Positions 51,384 through 58,899 of a DNA stretch of 64,000 bases are shown in pieces (the stretch's first letter is position 1; each line of letters opens with the position of its first letter). Both the position numbers and the translations under genes were made by a program. Source of the DNA: Bacteroidota bacterium (lineage in GTDB: Bacteria; Bacteroidota; Bacteroidia; JACPRZ01); the NCBI GenBank assembly GCA_016193485.1, contig JACPRZ010000018.1:1-64000 (forward strand). The letters run 5' to 3'. Under the pieces are notes generated by a model, which did no database searches, was not told where the DNA came from, and saw nothing but the letters and a program-made list of their open reading frames with translations.

Positions 51384-52364
51384 CTATTCAATGCTCGGTT
51401 TTCTTATTTCAAGGGGTTTTGTCCAGATGAATGAAACTTCAACCCCTCCCTGGGATTTGCTGTAGGTTTTAAGGGAAGAAGTATTGATATCATAACTGAT
51501 CCTGACGGTATATTCATCATAGACCATCCCGGCAATAAGCACTGCCGCGTCTTTATTCCGGTAGGATGGTCCGAAGATCACCATTTTCTTCGCATCGATT
51601 TTATAAAATCCGATAAGATCGAATTTTAATTCCGTATTATTTGACTGGTACATCCAGAGCCATTGCGGCTGAACGGTAATCTTTTCGTTTGCGAAAATCC
51701 GAAATCCCCCATGAACCAGCCATCGCCTCGGCAGGTGATTGTTGCTGCCGAGGAAAGTTTCTTTTGGAGAAAGTCCGTTCAGAAGGGCAAAACCGGCAAA
51801 ATAATGGAAAAACCTCTGGTTGTTATTATTCATGAAATAGACTCCCAGATTTGCCTGGGGCAGCCATACGGACTGCTTTTCAAATGATTCGCCAACGGGA
51901 AGCGATTGATTAAATCCCCCCCCGTTCTCAATAGTATATTGATTTTCCCATGAATATTTGTCAGGGTTGAAATTTTTATTCAGCATTCCCAACTGGAGAC
52001 CGACAAAAAGGTGCCTGTACAGTTTGGGGTCCGTTGTAATTTCATAACTGCCGGAGGCAATCACGCTCAGGGTGCTGAACCCGCCTATGCCGGCTTTGTT
52101 GTGCATGATAAAACCGCCCGTACCGAACCTGTCTTTCGGACGGTCATAACCCAAGTGAGTAGTAACATAGGGGTTTGTGAGAACTTTACCCCATTGGCTG
52201 CGGTATAGAGCCGAAAACCTCTGTTCAAATCCCTGCACAGCGGTCAGTGCAGGATTCAGATAGAGGGGTGCGCCATCGGTTTGCGAGAGATGGTAATCCT
52301 GGGCAAAAACAGGGATTACCCCGAATATCCAAACAAACACGATCTGAAAACCATATTTTTTCAT
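51384..52364 (-). CDS. PorP/SprF-family outer-membrane protein
   Basis: A 326-residue outer-membrane beta-barrel. After the signal peptide (ends VIPVFAQ) come the family hallmarks: DYHLSQTDGAPLYLNPALTAV and FSALYRSQWGKV. GFIMHNKAGIGGFSTLSV and the C-terminal strand GVEVSFIWTKPL also fit. PorP and SprF tether type IX machinery or cargo such as adhesins at the outer membrane. It heads a same-strand run with TPR, PorE-like and rod genes. A -7 box (TATATTTG, minus strand) precedes it. Confidence 0.9.
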   Translation of the reverse strand: MKKYGFQIVFVWIFGVIPVFAQDYHLSQTDGAPLYLNPALTAVQGFEQRFSALYRSQWGKVLTNPYVTTHLGYDRPKDRFGTGGFIMHNKAGIGGFSTLSVIASGSYEITTDPKLYRHLFVGLQLGMLNKNFNPDKYSWENQYTIENGGGFNQSLPVGESFEKQSVWLPQANLGVYFMNNNNQRFFHYFAGFALLNGLSPKETFLGSNNHLPRRWLVHGGFRIFANEKITVQPQWLWMYQSNNTELKFDLIGFYKIDAKKMVIFGPSYRNKDAAVLIAGMVYDEYTVRISYDINTSSLKTYSKSQGGVEVSFIWTKPLEIRKPSIE

Positions 52365-52406
52365 AACGAGGCAAATTTAATCATTATCCGGAAACTCGTA
52401 TCACGG

Positions 52407-52414
52407 CAAATATA
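52407..52414 (-). promoter_or_regulatory. -7 box for the PorP/SprF operon
   Basis: TATATTTG on the minus strand, about 43 bases before the PorP/SprF ATG. A second weaker box (TAAATTTG, 52379-52372) sits closer. The divergent beta-barrel gene has its own box at 52464-52471. Confidence 0.4.
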
Positions 52415-52463
52415 GGATAAATCCGGAACATTAAGCCCGGGAGCAGAATTACCGGATTTTTCG

Positions 52464-52471
52464 TATCTTTG
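52464..52471 (+). promoter_or_regulatory. -7 box for the beta-barrel gene
   Basis: TATCTTTG lies 24 bases before the ATG at 52496. The divergent arrangement with the PorP/SprF promoter could allow shared control. Confidence 0.4.
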
Positions 52472-52495
52472 AACACTTAAAAATCCCCACCGCAA

Positions 52496-53290
52496 ATGAA
52501 AACCATTCAGACCATTTTCCTGGTAATTTTCGTTACAGGAATTTTTGCACAGGATACTTTAACCGGTCCTGCAGCAAACAGCGGTTCAAAAATCAGGCGG
52601 CATGAAATAAATCTCGGATTTGTCGATCTGGTTAACCGAAATAATTACTACCCGTGGTATATCTATTATGATGTATATGATTATGATTATTCCGAACTGA
52701 CCATTCTGAATGCCTATTACGGTTTGAATTTTTCACCCTTTCAGTATGGTCTGGGATATAAGTATCATTTGAACCGGTTTGCAATCAGGTTTTACCTTGA
52801 GGCCGGCAGAAACAATTCGAATTACAAAAATACATCTGAAAGTCAGAATTCACATAATGAGAATGAATTTTCCATGAAATCCTCAAGTTACGGAAGCAGG
52901 GCAGGAATTGAATATAAAGTCGAATGGAAAAAATTTCATTTTTTCACAGGGGTTAACGCCATCGGGCAAATGATCAGCCAAAACTGGAAATCAAAAAGCA
53001 CTACTGTTTATTACACAAGTAATAATTCTTCCTGGTACGAGAATACTTCAGAAGTTAATTATTTGAATTATGGCGGGGGATTTTTTCTCGGTTTAAGATA
53101 TTACATCACCGACTATTTTTCACTTTCCACCGAAGCAAAAACCGACTACATTATCTATAACCAGAAAGGGGAAGGAAACTGGACTTCTTCAAACAACTTC
53201 AATATGACAAGTAAACAGGATTATGAGGGAAAAGGAGACCGCATTAATATTAATCCCATAGGAATTCTTTCAGTGAATATTCACCTCTGA
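52496..53290 (+). CDS. Outer-membrane beta-barrel protein, Tyr/Asn-rich
   Basis: A 264-residue protein with a signal peptide (MKTIQTIFLVIFVTGIFAQ). The mature part shows alternating polar/aromatic strands (GLGYKYHLNRFAIRFYLEAGR; GGGFFLGLRYYITDYFSLSTEAKTDY in pieces) and ends IGILSVNIHL, as outer-membrane barrels do. A loop rich in Ser/Asn and Tyr (TTVYYTSNNSSWYENTSE) is probably exposed. No specific family is recognised. It diverges from the PorP/SprF operon and its 3' end overlaps the convergent MORN gene by ten bases. Confidence 0.75.
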   Translation: MKTIQTIFLVIFVTGIFAQDTLTGPAANSGSKIRRHEINLGFVDLVNRNNYYPWYIYYDVYDYDYSELTILNAYYGLNFSPFQYGLGYKYHLNRFAIRFYLEAGRNNSNYKNTSESQNSHNENEFSMKSSSYGSRAGIEYKVEWKKFHFFTGVNAIGQMISQNWKSKSTTVYYTSNNSSWYENTSEVNYLNYGGGFFLGLRYYITDYFSLSTEAKTDYIIYNQKGEGNWTSSNNFNMTSKQDYEGKGDRININPIGILSVNIHL

Positions 53291-54582
53291 GAAATTCTTT
53301 TTGTATTTTTTTCTTTCTTCTTTTTTCCGTTAACAAACCATATTTTCATTGTCTTTTTTCCGAAAGAATTGTAAAAAATCCATTTACCGTCTTTCAGCCC
53401 GTTACGATATATACCTTCCGATATAAGCACACCCGTTTCATTCCATTCCTTCCAAATTCCGTTTAGCCGTTCGTTCGAATAATTCTGCAGCAGATACAGT
53501 TTCCCGTCAGAAAAAAAGAATTGCCATTCTCCGTCCTGTACTCCTTTTTTGTAATTCCCAAACTCTTTTAAGCGGCCGTCTGGATGCCAGGCAGTCCATT
53601 TTCCATCAAGCAACCCATTTGAGTACAATGCTTCATAATCGGATTTTTCATCCGGGAACCATCGTTTCCATGTGCCGTTCTTTATTCCACCGGAAAACTC
53701 TGACTGGTATCTTTTTTTACCCTCTTCATACCACCCCTCCCATGTGCCATCCATAAGTCCTGCTGCAAAATTACCGGTCTCTTTTACCTGGCCGTTTTCA
53801 AACCATGAAATCCATTTTCCGTCTTCTTTACCGTTTAAAAAGGAACCTTCGTGTTCTTTCCGGCCGTTTTCATAATACGTTGTCCATACACCGTTTTTCA
53901 GCCCACCGGAAAAGTTGCCATTTTTCAGGATATTCCCGTTTTCATAATAATAATTCCAGGTACTGTCATTTAACCCATCCGACAATTTTCCCTCGCTCGC
54001 TTTTCTACCGGAATCAAAGTAATATGTCCAAAAACCGTGTTGTTTTCCGTTTCTGAAAAATCCTTCCATTTCCACTGATCCTTTTTCTTTCCACCAGACG
54101 GCTTTCCCATGGAGGTTACCAGCCCTGTTAATTCCTGTAAAAGATTTCCTTCCTGAAGGAAACCATTCGTCAACCGGGCCGTCAAGCGTATCGTTTCGGT
54201 AAATAGATTCTTTCCTTTTCGAACCATTGGAGTAGAAGAAAGTCCATCCCCCGTTTTTTCTGCCGGTAAAGTATTGCCCGGATTTTACCATTTTACCGGA
54301 ATCGGAATAAAATTTCCATTCGCCCTCTTTACGGTCATTAAAATATGGGCCCTCTTTTTCTATTATCCCTCCTGAAAAATAAAACACCCATAAGCCGGTT
54401 TTTTGACCTGCCAAAGTATCACCTTTAGATTTTATTGAACCGTCCGGGTAGTTGGCGATACACCCGGCAGTTTTTTTTTGCTGGCCGAAAAGTAGAAGAG
54501 GCAGGGATAAAATAATTAAGTAAGGTAAAAAATGGATGCGGGTAATAAGTTGCAATGATGAACGAATATTAATACCGGCCAT
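53281..54582 (-). CDS. YwqK/MORN-type repeat protein, about 15 repeats
   Basis: A 433-residue protein with a hydrophobic N-terminal segment (IHFLPYLIILSLPLLLFGQ) and then about fifteen copies of a ~23-residue unit of the form NG.....GxxxxGxxxGxWxxxY, e.g. NGNILKNGNFSGGLKNGVW. This is the YwqK-like antitoxin/MORN repeat class, thought to form a long beta-ribbon. No toxin neighbour is evident. It ends in a Lys-rich tail. Repeat number and regularity are unusually high. It shares ten bases with the convergent beta-barrel gene. Confidence 0.85.
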   Translation of the reverse strand: MAGINIRSSLQLITRIHFLPYLIILSLPLLLFGQQKKTAGCIANYPDGSIKSKGDTLAGQKTGLWVFYFSGGIIEKEGPYFNDRKEGEWKFYSDSGKMVKSGQYFTGRKNGGWTFFYSNGSKRKESIYRNDTLDGPVDEWFPSGRKSFTGINRAGNLHGKAVWWKEKGSVEMEGFFRNGKQHGFWTYYFDSGRKASEGKLSDGLNDSTWNYYYENGNILKNGNFSGGLKNGVWTTYYENGRKEHEGSFLNGKEDGKWISWFENGQVKETGNFAAGLMDGTWEGWYEEGKKRYQSEFSGGIKNGTWKRWFPDEKSDYEALYSNGLLDGKWTAWHPDGRLKEFGNYKKGVQDGEWQFFFSDGKLYLLQNYSNERLNGIWKEWNETGVLISEGIYRNGLKDGKWIFYNSFGKKTMKIWFVNGKKKKEKNTKRISQR

Positions 54583-54603
54583 TACAATGAGATGTGGTGA
54601 AAT

Positions 54604-54993
54604 TTATTCTTCCTCTTCTGCATTTTCGGAGAATCGAAGCGGAACTCCGGTCAGAAGGACATAATCCTCACCTGTTCTTTTTATGTCATTATCATCAGGA
54701 TCATAATGCCAAACTATGGTGATTTTCCTTCCGGCATCAATCTGCTTTTTCAGTTTCAGGAGAACTGATTTTATGGTGACAAGCGAAGCGGAATTGAGGT
54801 AATAAAGGTCAAAATGGAAATCAAACGGTTTGTATTCGGTTGCAAGGAAATCATCCAGCCAGTCGGATACCGGTTTGTAGAATTCCTCTGCATGTTCAGG
54901 AAAAGACCTGCCTTTAATAAGGAAGTTGTTTTTATCCGGGTCAAGTATCACGAAAGGGTTTTTTTCACCTTCCATGATTTCGAGTTTTTTCAT
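54604..54993 (-). CDS. SiaC-family regulatory protein (DUF1987)
   Basis: A 129-residue protein. The family pattern is visible: FLIKGRSFPEHAEEFYKPVSDWLDDFL (pieces, ~24-50), FDFHFDLYYLNSASLVTIKSVLLKL (phosphosite region NSAS, ~65-72) and ITIVWHYDPDDNDIKRTGED. In Pseudomonas SiaC is (de)phosphorylated by the SiaA/SiaB pair and controls diguanylate cyclase activity. No SiaA or SiaB gene is present here, so the partner must be elsewhere. A -7 box lies 19 bases upstream. On the same strand the MORN gene follows after 21 bases. Confidence 0.85.
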   Translation of the reverse strand: MKKLEIMEGEKNPFVILDPDKNNFLIKGRSFPEHAEEFYKPVSDWLDDFLATEYKPFDFHFDLYYLNSASLVTIKSVLLKLKKQIDAGRKITIVWHYDPDDNDIKRTGEDYVLLTGVPLRFSENAEEEE

Positions 54994-55011
54994 TTAAACG
55001 GAATGGAAGTA

Positions 55012-55019
55012 CAAAAATA
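55012..55019 (-). promoter_or_regulatory. -7 box for the SiaC-family gene
   Basis: TATTTTTG on the minus strand, 18 bases ahead of the ATG at 54993. It fits TAnnTTTG; -33 not obvious. Confidence 0.35.
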
Positions 55020-55049
55020 GCAATAAATCCATATCTCTTTAATCGCCTG

Positions 55050-55122
<73 letters not shown>

Positions 55123-55245
55123 AAAAAAGTTTCAATTATTAAATTAATTACCCCTACAAAATAAAAATACGAATATTAAATTTTTCCAATCAATCAGCCC
55201 GGCAATACTAATGATACGAATTAAACTCAATTCAAACCAATTCTC

Positions 55246-55442
55246 GTTACTATTCAGCACTATTTAGTTTTTGTAACAATTTAATAATGCGAATAAATCA
55301 AAACAGTTTCCAGCCGTTTATTCCGTAATACTAATGATACGAATAAAATTACCCGTTTCACAATAACTATTCGTATCATTAGTATACATTCGTATCATTC
55401 GCATTATAAAAACAACGTTATGTCGGAGACCTGAATAGTAAC
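55246..55442. repeat. GTTACT-ended palindromic element, copy B
   Basis: A 197-base element with perfect 12-base terminal inverted repeats GTTACTATTCAG (55246-55257) and CTGAATAGTAAC (55431-55442). The interior matches copy A: GTAACAATTTAATAATGCGA near the left, ATACTAATGATACGAAT and ATTCGTATCATTAGTAT in the middle, TTCGTATCATTCGCATTATA near the right. It fills most of the 348-base space between tRNA-Gly and ispD; the rest (55123-55245) holds one further ACTAATGATACGAATT word and no gene. Confidence 0.75.
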
Positions 55443-55470
55443 CAATTCTCCATAAATACAAGTTGCAAAT

Positions 55471-56163
55471 TTAATTTTTTTTCCCATTCATCTTAATCAA
55501 TAGTTCCGCACAGTCAAAATCAACCGGAAAAGTAATTTTAAAATTGTTGGTGGAGGTTTCAACAAGATGAAGTGAATATCCGGCTTTTTCCACTGCATTT
55601 GCATCATCGGTAAACGATTGCCGGAATTTCTGATTATAAGCCCGGTGCATGATTTCCGCCCTGAAGCATTGTGGCGTCTGTATCAGCCGAAAGGATTCCC
55701 TGTTAACAGGGGAATTCCACCTGCCGGTAACGATTCTCATTGAATCAACCGGTTTTAGGGCAGGAACAGCAGCGCCATGTATTAATGTTTTTTTAAAAAG
55801 TAAACGCAACGAAGATGGATGGACAAAAGGCCTGACAGCATCATGAACCGCCACTATGCAATTTCTCTTCGGCACAAAACGCAGACCGTTTTTCACAGAA
55901 TGAAAACGCGTTTTACCGCCTTTAACTACCCTGTGCGGAATATGGAAATTATATTTGCGACACAAGGAATGCCAGTATGAAATATATCGAAACGGCAGGG
56001 CTAAAATAATCCTGATCTTTTTGTCAAATCGGTAAAACGGTAAAATGGTATGCATGAGAAGCGGCATTCCGGCAACAGGTAAAAATTGTTTCGGGATTTT
56101 GGAACCGAACCGTTTACCGGTACCGGCAGCGGGGATGATGAGGTAACGGTTGAGTGAAGGCAA
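55471..56163 (-). CDS. ispD: 2-C-methyl-D-erythritol 4-phosphate cytidylyltransferase
   Basis: A 230-residue enzyme of the MEP isoprenoid pathway, coupling CTP to methylerythritol phosphate. IIPAAGTGKRFGSKIPKQFLPVAG (pieces, ~9-32) is the nucleotide-binding loop, AVHDAVRPFV (~106-115) holds the Mg-binding Asp, and TDDANAVEKAGYSLHLVE (pieces) with NFKITFPVDFDCAELL is the usual C-terminal pattern. Length is normal. A palindromic element lies at each side (55246-55442 and 56187-56310). Confidence 0.93.
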   Translation of the reverse strand: MPSLNRYLIIPAAGTGKRFGSKIPKQFLPVAGMPLLMHTILPFYRFDKKIRIILALPFRYISYWHSLCRKYNFHIPHRVVKGGKTRFHSVKNGLRFVPKRNCIVAVHDAVRPFVHPSSLRLLFKKTLIHGAAVPALKPVDSMRIVTGRWNSPVNRESFRLIQTPQCFRAEIMHRAYNQKFRQSFTDDANAVEKAGYSLHLVETSTNNFKITFPVDFDCAELLIKMNGKKN

Positions 56164-56186
56164 GAGATTCTAAATGTAAAAAACGG

Positions 56187-56310
56187 GTTACTATAAAGAT
56201 ATCAATTTTTTCCCGCAGATAAGGCGAATTTACGCAGGTTTTTTAAATAAATTTTTTCTGCGTTTATCAGCGTAATCTGCGGGAGATTTAATAAGGAGGC
56301 GAACAGTAAC
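56187..56310. repeat. GTTACT-ended palindromic element, copy D
   Basis: A 124-base element starting GTTACTATAAAG (56187) and ending CGAACAGTAAC (56310), so the terminal repeats agree over about eight positions only. Its interior is another palindrome, CCCGCAGATAAGGCGAATTT and later ATCAGCGTAATCTGCGGGA. It fills the ispD-queA gap. The weaker ends make it the least certain copy. Confidence 0.5.
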
Positions 56311-56335
56311 AAAAATAGATGTTGCCGGATTTAAA

Positions 56336-57394
56336 TCAGATGATCAGCATAACATCTCCATAAGAAAAAAACCGGTATTTCTCTTTGATGGCAACTTTAT
56401 AGGCATTAAAAATCGTATCATACCCGCCAAATGCAGTGGTGAGCATCAATAAGGTGGATTCCGGCAGGTGAAAATTGGTCACCATGGCATCCGCAATCTT
56501 ACATTCATAGGGCGGAAAAATGAATTTATTGGTCCAACCAGAGAAAGGAATCAGTTCACCTTTTGTTGAAACACTGGTTTCGAGGGCTCTCATTGAACTT
56601 GTACCCACCGCAATAACATTCTTTTTCATTTTCTTTGCGGTATTAACCGCATCGGCTGCGTCCTTTTTTATTACCAATTCTTCCGAATCCATTTTATGCT
56701 TGGTCAGGTCCTCAACCTCTACCGGCCTGAAAGAACCCAAACCGATATGGAGAGTGACTTTTGCAAAGTGGGAACCCTTGAGTTCGAGTCGTTTGATCAG
56801 TTCCTTGCTGAAATGCAAACCGGCAGTCGGAGCGGCAACTGCACCTTCAACTTCGGCATAAACGGTCTGGTACCTGTTGCGGTCTTCTTCATCGGCTTTG
56901 CGCCTGATATATTTCGGGAGAGGTGTATGGCCCAGGGTGTAAATCAGTTTTTTAAAGTCATCATATTGTCCGTCAAAGAGAAACCGGAGCGTTCTACCGC
57001 GTGACGTAGTATTATCAATGACTTCAGCGACCATCATATCTTCACCCTTTTCGTTGCTGAAAAAAATCTTATTCCCGATGCGGATTTTACGGGCCGGGTC
57101 AACAAGGGTATCCCACAGGCGGCTCTCACGGTGAAGTTCGCGCAGAAGAAAAACCTCAATGCGGGCATTGGTCTTCTCTTTTCTCCCGAAAAGACGGGCG
57201 GGAAAAACGCTTGTATTATTAATAACGAAAACATCACCATCGCCAAAATAGTTTATGATGTTTTTAAAAACACTGTGTTCAATCTTACCGGTTTTTCTGT
57301 CGAGGATCATCATCCTTGATTCGTCACGGTTCTTTGCTGGCCTGTCGGCAATCAAACTGGAGGGTAAATGAAAACGGAATTGCGATAGTTTCAT
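56336..57394 (-). CDS. queA: S-adenosylmethionine:tRNA ribosyltransferase-isomerase
   Basis: A 352-residue enzyme making epoxyqueuosine in tRNA from 7-aminomethyl-7-deazaguanine-modified tRNA and SAM. Conserved features: [24 protein letters not shown] in pieces at the N-terminus, [17 protein letters not shown] (~56-72), [16 protein letters not shown] (~186-201), [20 protein letters not shown] in pieces, and [16 protein letters not shown] (~309-324). The normal length and motifs indicate full activity. A good -7 box (TATCTTTG) lies upstream. Confidence 0.95.
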   Translation of the reverse strand: MKLSQFRFHLPSSLIADRPAKNRDESRMMILDRKTGKIEHSVFKNIINYFGDGDVFVINNTSVFPARLFGRKEKTNARIEVFLLRELHRESRLWDTLVDPARKIRIGNKIFFSNEKGEDMMVAEVIDNTTSRGRTLRFLFDGQYDDFKKLIYTLGHTPLPKYIRRKADEEDRNRYQTVYAEVEGAVAAPTAGLHFSKELIKRLELKGSHFAKVTLHIGLGSFRPVEVEDLTKHKMDSEELVIKKDAADAVNTAKKMKKNVIAVGTSSMRALETSVSTKGELIPFSGWTNKFIFPPYECKIADAMVTNFHLPESTLLMLTTAFGGYDTIFNAYKVAIKEKYRFFSYGDVMLII

Positions 57395-57466
57395 ATAGTT
57401 TAAAATACTAAAATATGGTGAATTATTTATTTCCCTTAATAAAATACATTGCGTTTAAGAAAAATG

Positions 57467-57474
57467 CAAAGATA
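57467..57474 (-). promoter_or_regulatory. -7 box for queA
   Basis: TATCTTTG on the minus strand, about 72 bases ahead of the queA ATG. It fits the consensus; no clear -33. Confidence 0.4.
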
Positions 57475-57510
57475 GGAAATTGATGAAATCTAAAATTTTG
57501 ATTTTACGCC

Positions 57511-57939
57511 TTAAGGCAACGGAATTACAGGTAGTTTTTTAATGGCGTTAACGGCATAATAACGATTTTTTTCTTTTATCCTGTAATGAATAAGGGCAAC
57601 CCCGTTAAAAAATACTGGGGGGGGTGTTGTATCGAACACAGGGTTTTCATAACCGGGTTCTCTCTCTCCGGGCATACGGAACGATGCAACCGACTGCAGG
57701 GTATCGCCAGTGGTTTTTTTGTTTTTTATTGCAAGCCGTTTACCCTCAGCCCACAGATATATCAATTCCGGTCCATTTTTACTCCTGCCGGGGATATATT
57801 TAATAAAATAGTTGTGGATAATGCCGGCACCGCGGATCCCCGGAATTACCCTTTGAGAGGAAATTTCAATAAATCTGAAATCATCGGGGGTGCAGAAAAT
57901 TGCAGTAACGACCGGTAATATTATTAAAATGAATTTCAT
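57511..57939 (-). CDS. Exported protein of unknown function
   Basis: A 142-residue protein with a short hydrophobic N-terminus (MKFILIILPVVTAIFC) that could be a lipoprotein signal (Cys at 16) or an ordinary signal peptide. The mature part has strands such as GAGIIHNYFIKYIP and ELIYLWAEGKRLAIKN, and it ends in PVIPLP. No motif is recognised. A G run of eight lies near 57616-57623 in the codons for Thr-Pro-Pro-Pro. It lies 42 bases downstream of the meaB stop on the same strand and may share its transcript. Confidence 0.55.
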   Translation of the reverse strand: MKFILIILPVVTAIFCTPDDFRFIEISSQRVIPGIRGAGIIHNYFIKYIPGRSKNGPELIYLWAEGKRLAIKNKKTTGDTLQSVASFRMPGEREPGYENPVFDTTPPPVFFNGVALIHYRIKEKNRYYAVNAIKKLPVIPLP

Positions 57940-57981
57940 GGTTATATTTCAGATTTGTAATCCATTCGACCGTTGATGGTT

Positions 57982-58755
57982 TCATGTTTCACCCATTCTG
58001 ATATTAATTTCATTAACCAGTACCTCTATCCCCTGTCCGGCATTGGCGATTGTCTTAACAATTACCGGATTTTTTTTATTTCTCCTGTTTTTTCCGCTAA
58101 AGGCGGACCCGCCAGTGGCGGTCATCCGCAGGGATTGAATTATCGATTGTTCCAGGATTTCAGCGCCAGGTTTATCCGATTTATTGATGGCAATAATATC
58201 GGCAATTTCAATAACACCGGATTTCATAAACTGCACTTCATCACCGGAGCCAGGGGTTGTGACCAAGACCGTCAGGTCAGCAATCTCTGCTATCCCGGTT
58301 TCCGACTGGCCGATGCCAACCGTTTCAATGAAAATGCGATCAAATCCGAAGGACTGCATTACTAAGGTCATATCCCTGGCCTGCAGGCAGAGTCCGCCCA
58401 TTGCGCCACGGGAAGATGCCGATCTGATAAAGACACGGGGATCTGTGAAATGGCCGCTCATGCGGATGCGGTCTCCCAAGAGGGCGCCCGAATGGAAGGG
58501 CGATGACGGATCAACTGCCAAAACCCCAATACTGGAATTTCGCCTGACGAAAAAATTTATCAGTCCGTCAACAAGGGTGCTCTTGCCGGCACCGGGCGGC
58601 CCGGTAATGCCAATGACAGGAACCTTTTTGGAAAAATTCAATTGCCTAAGTACTGCATCAAAACCTGGTGATTCATTTTCCACGATGGAGAGAATGCGGG
58701 CAAGGGCGGTTCGATCACCTCTGATAAAAAGGGATAATAATTCTTTGCCGGTCAC
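57982..58755 (-). CDS. meaB: MeaB/ArgK-family GTPase, short at the C-terminus
   Basis: A 257-residue P-loop GTPase of the family that protects or loads adenosylcobalamin-dependent mutases. Walker A is GITGPPGAGKSTL (~49-61); DPSSPFHSGALLGDRIRM (~83-100), RSASSRGAMGGL, ETVGIGQSE (switch) and NKSDKPGAE follow. The usual ~60-residue C-terminal dimerisation arm after GIEVLVNEI is missing because a TGA follows closely, although a different frame stays open for about 20 codons (EWVKHETINGRMDYKSE). A GC-rich double hairpin inside the gene (58092-58128) adds codons for TGGSAFSG. No mutase gene is nearby. The gene may be truncated or frame-shifted. Confidence 0.85.
   Translation of the reverse strand: MTGKELLSLFIRGDRTALARILSIVENESPGFDAVLRQLNFSKKVPVIGITGPPGAGKSTLVDGLINFFVRRNSSIGVLAVDPSSPFHSGALLGDRIRMSGHFTDPRVFIRSASSRGAMGGLCLQARDMTLVMQSFGFDRIFIETVGIGQSETGIAEIADLTVLVTTPGSGDEVQFMKSGVIEIADIIAINKSDKPGAEILEQSIIQSLRMTATGGSAFSGKNRRNKKNPVIVKTIANAGQGIEVLVNEINIRMGET
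58092..58128. repeat. GC-rich double-hairpin mini-repeat inside meaB
   Basis: TCCGCTAAAGGCGGA followed by CCCGCCAGTGGCGG and CATCCGC: two stems in tandem. Its complement reads GCCACTGGCGGGTCCGCCTT, closely similar to 51309-51340. The coding sense is TATGGSAFSGK in MeaB. A single-stem relative (TCCGCCTGAGGCGGA) lies at ~58851-58865 upstream of the gene. Confidence 0.55.
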
Positions 58756-58774
58756 CGGAGTAATGGTATTATAC

Positions 58775-58870
58775 TGAGATTACATAGATTTAGAAGGATT
58801 ACGGAGATTGCATTTTTGTATTTCATCTATGTAATCTTATTGAAATCTCTGTCCGCCTGAGGCGGATAAT
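58775..58870. repeat. GATTACATAGAT palindrome
   Basis: GATTACATAGAT near the left and ATCTATGTAATC ~45 bases later make an inverted repeat in the meaB-clpB space, next to a TCCGCC-TGA-GGCGGA hairpin. Non-coding. Confidence 0.45.
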
Positions 58871-58899
58871 CATTTTCGGATTTCTGTTCGCCTTTGGTA

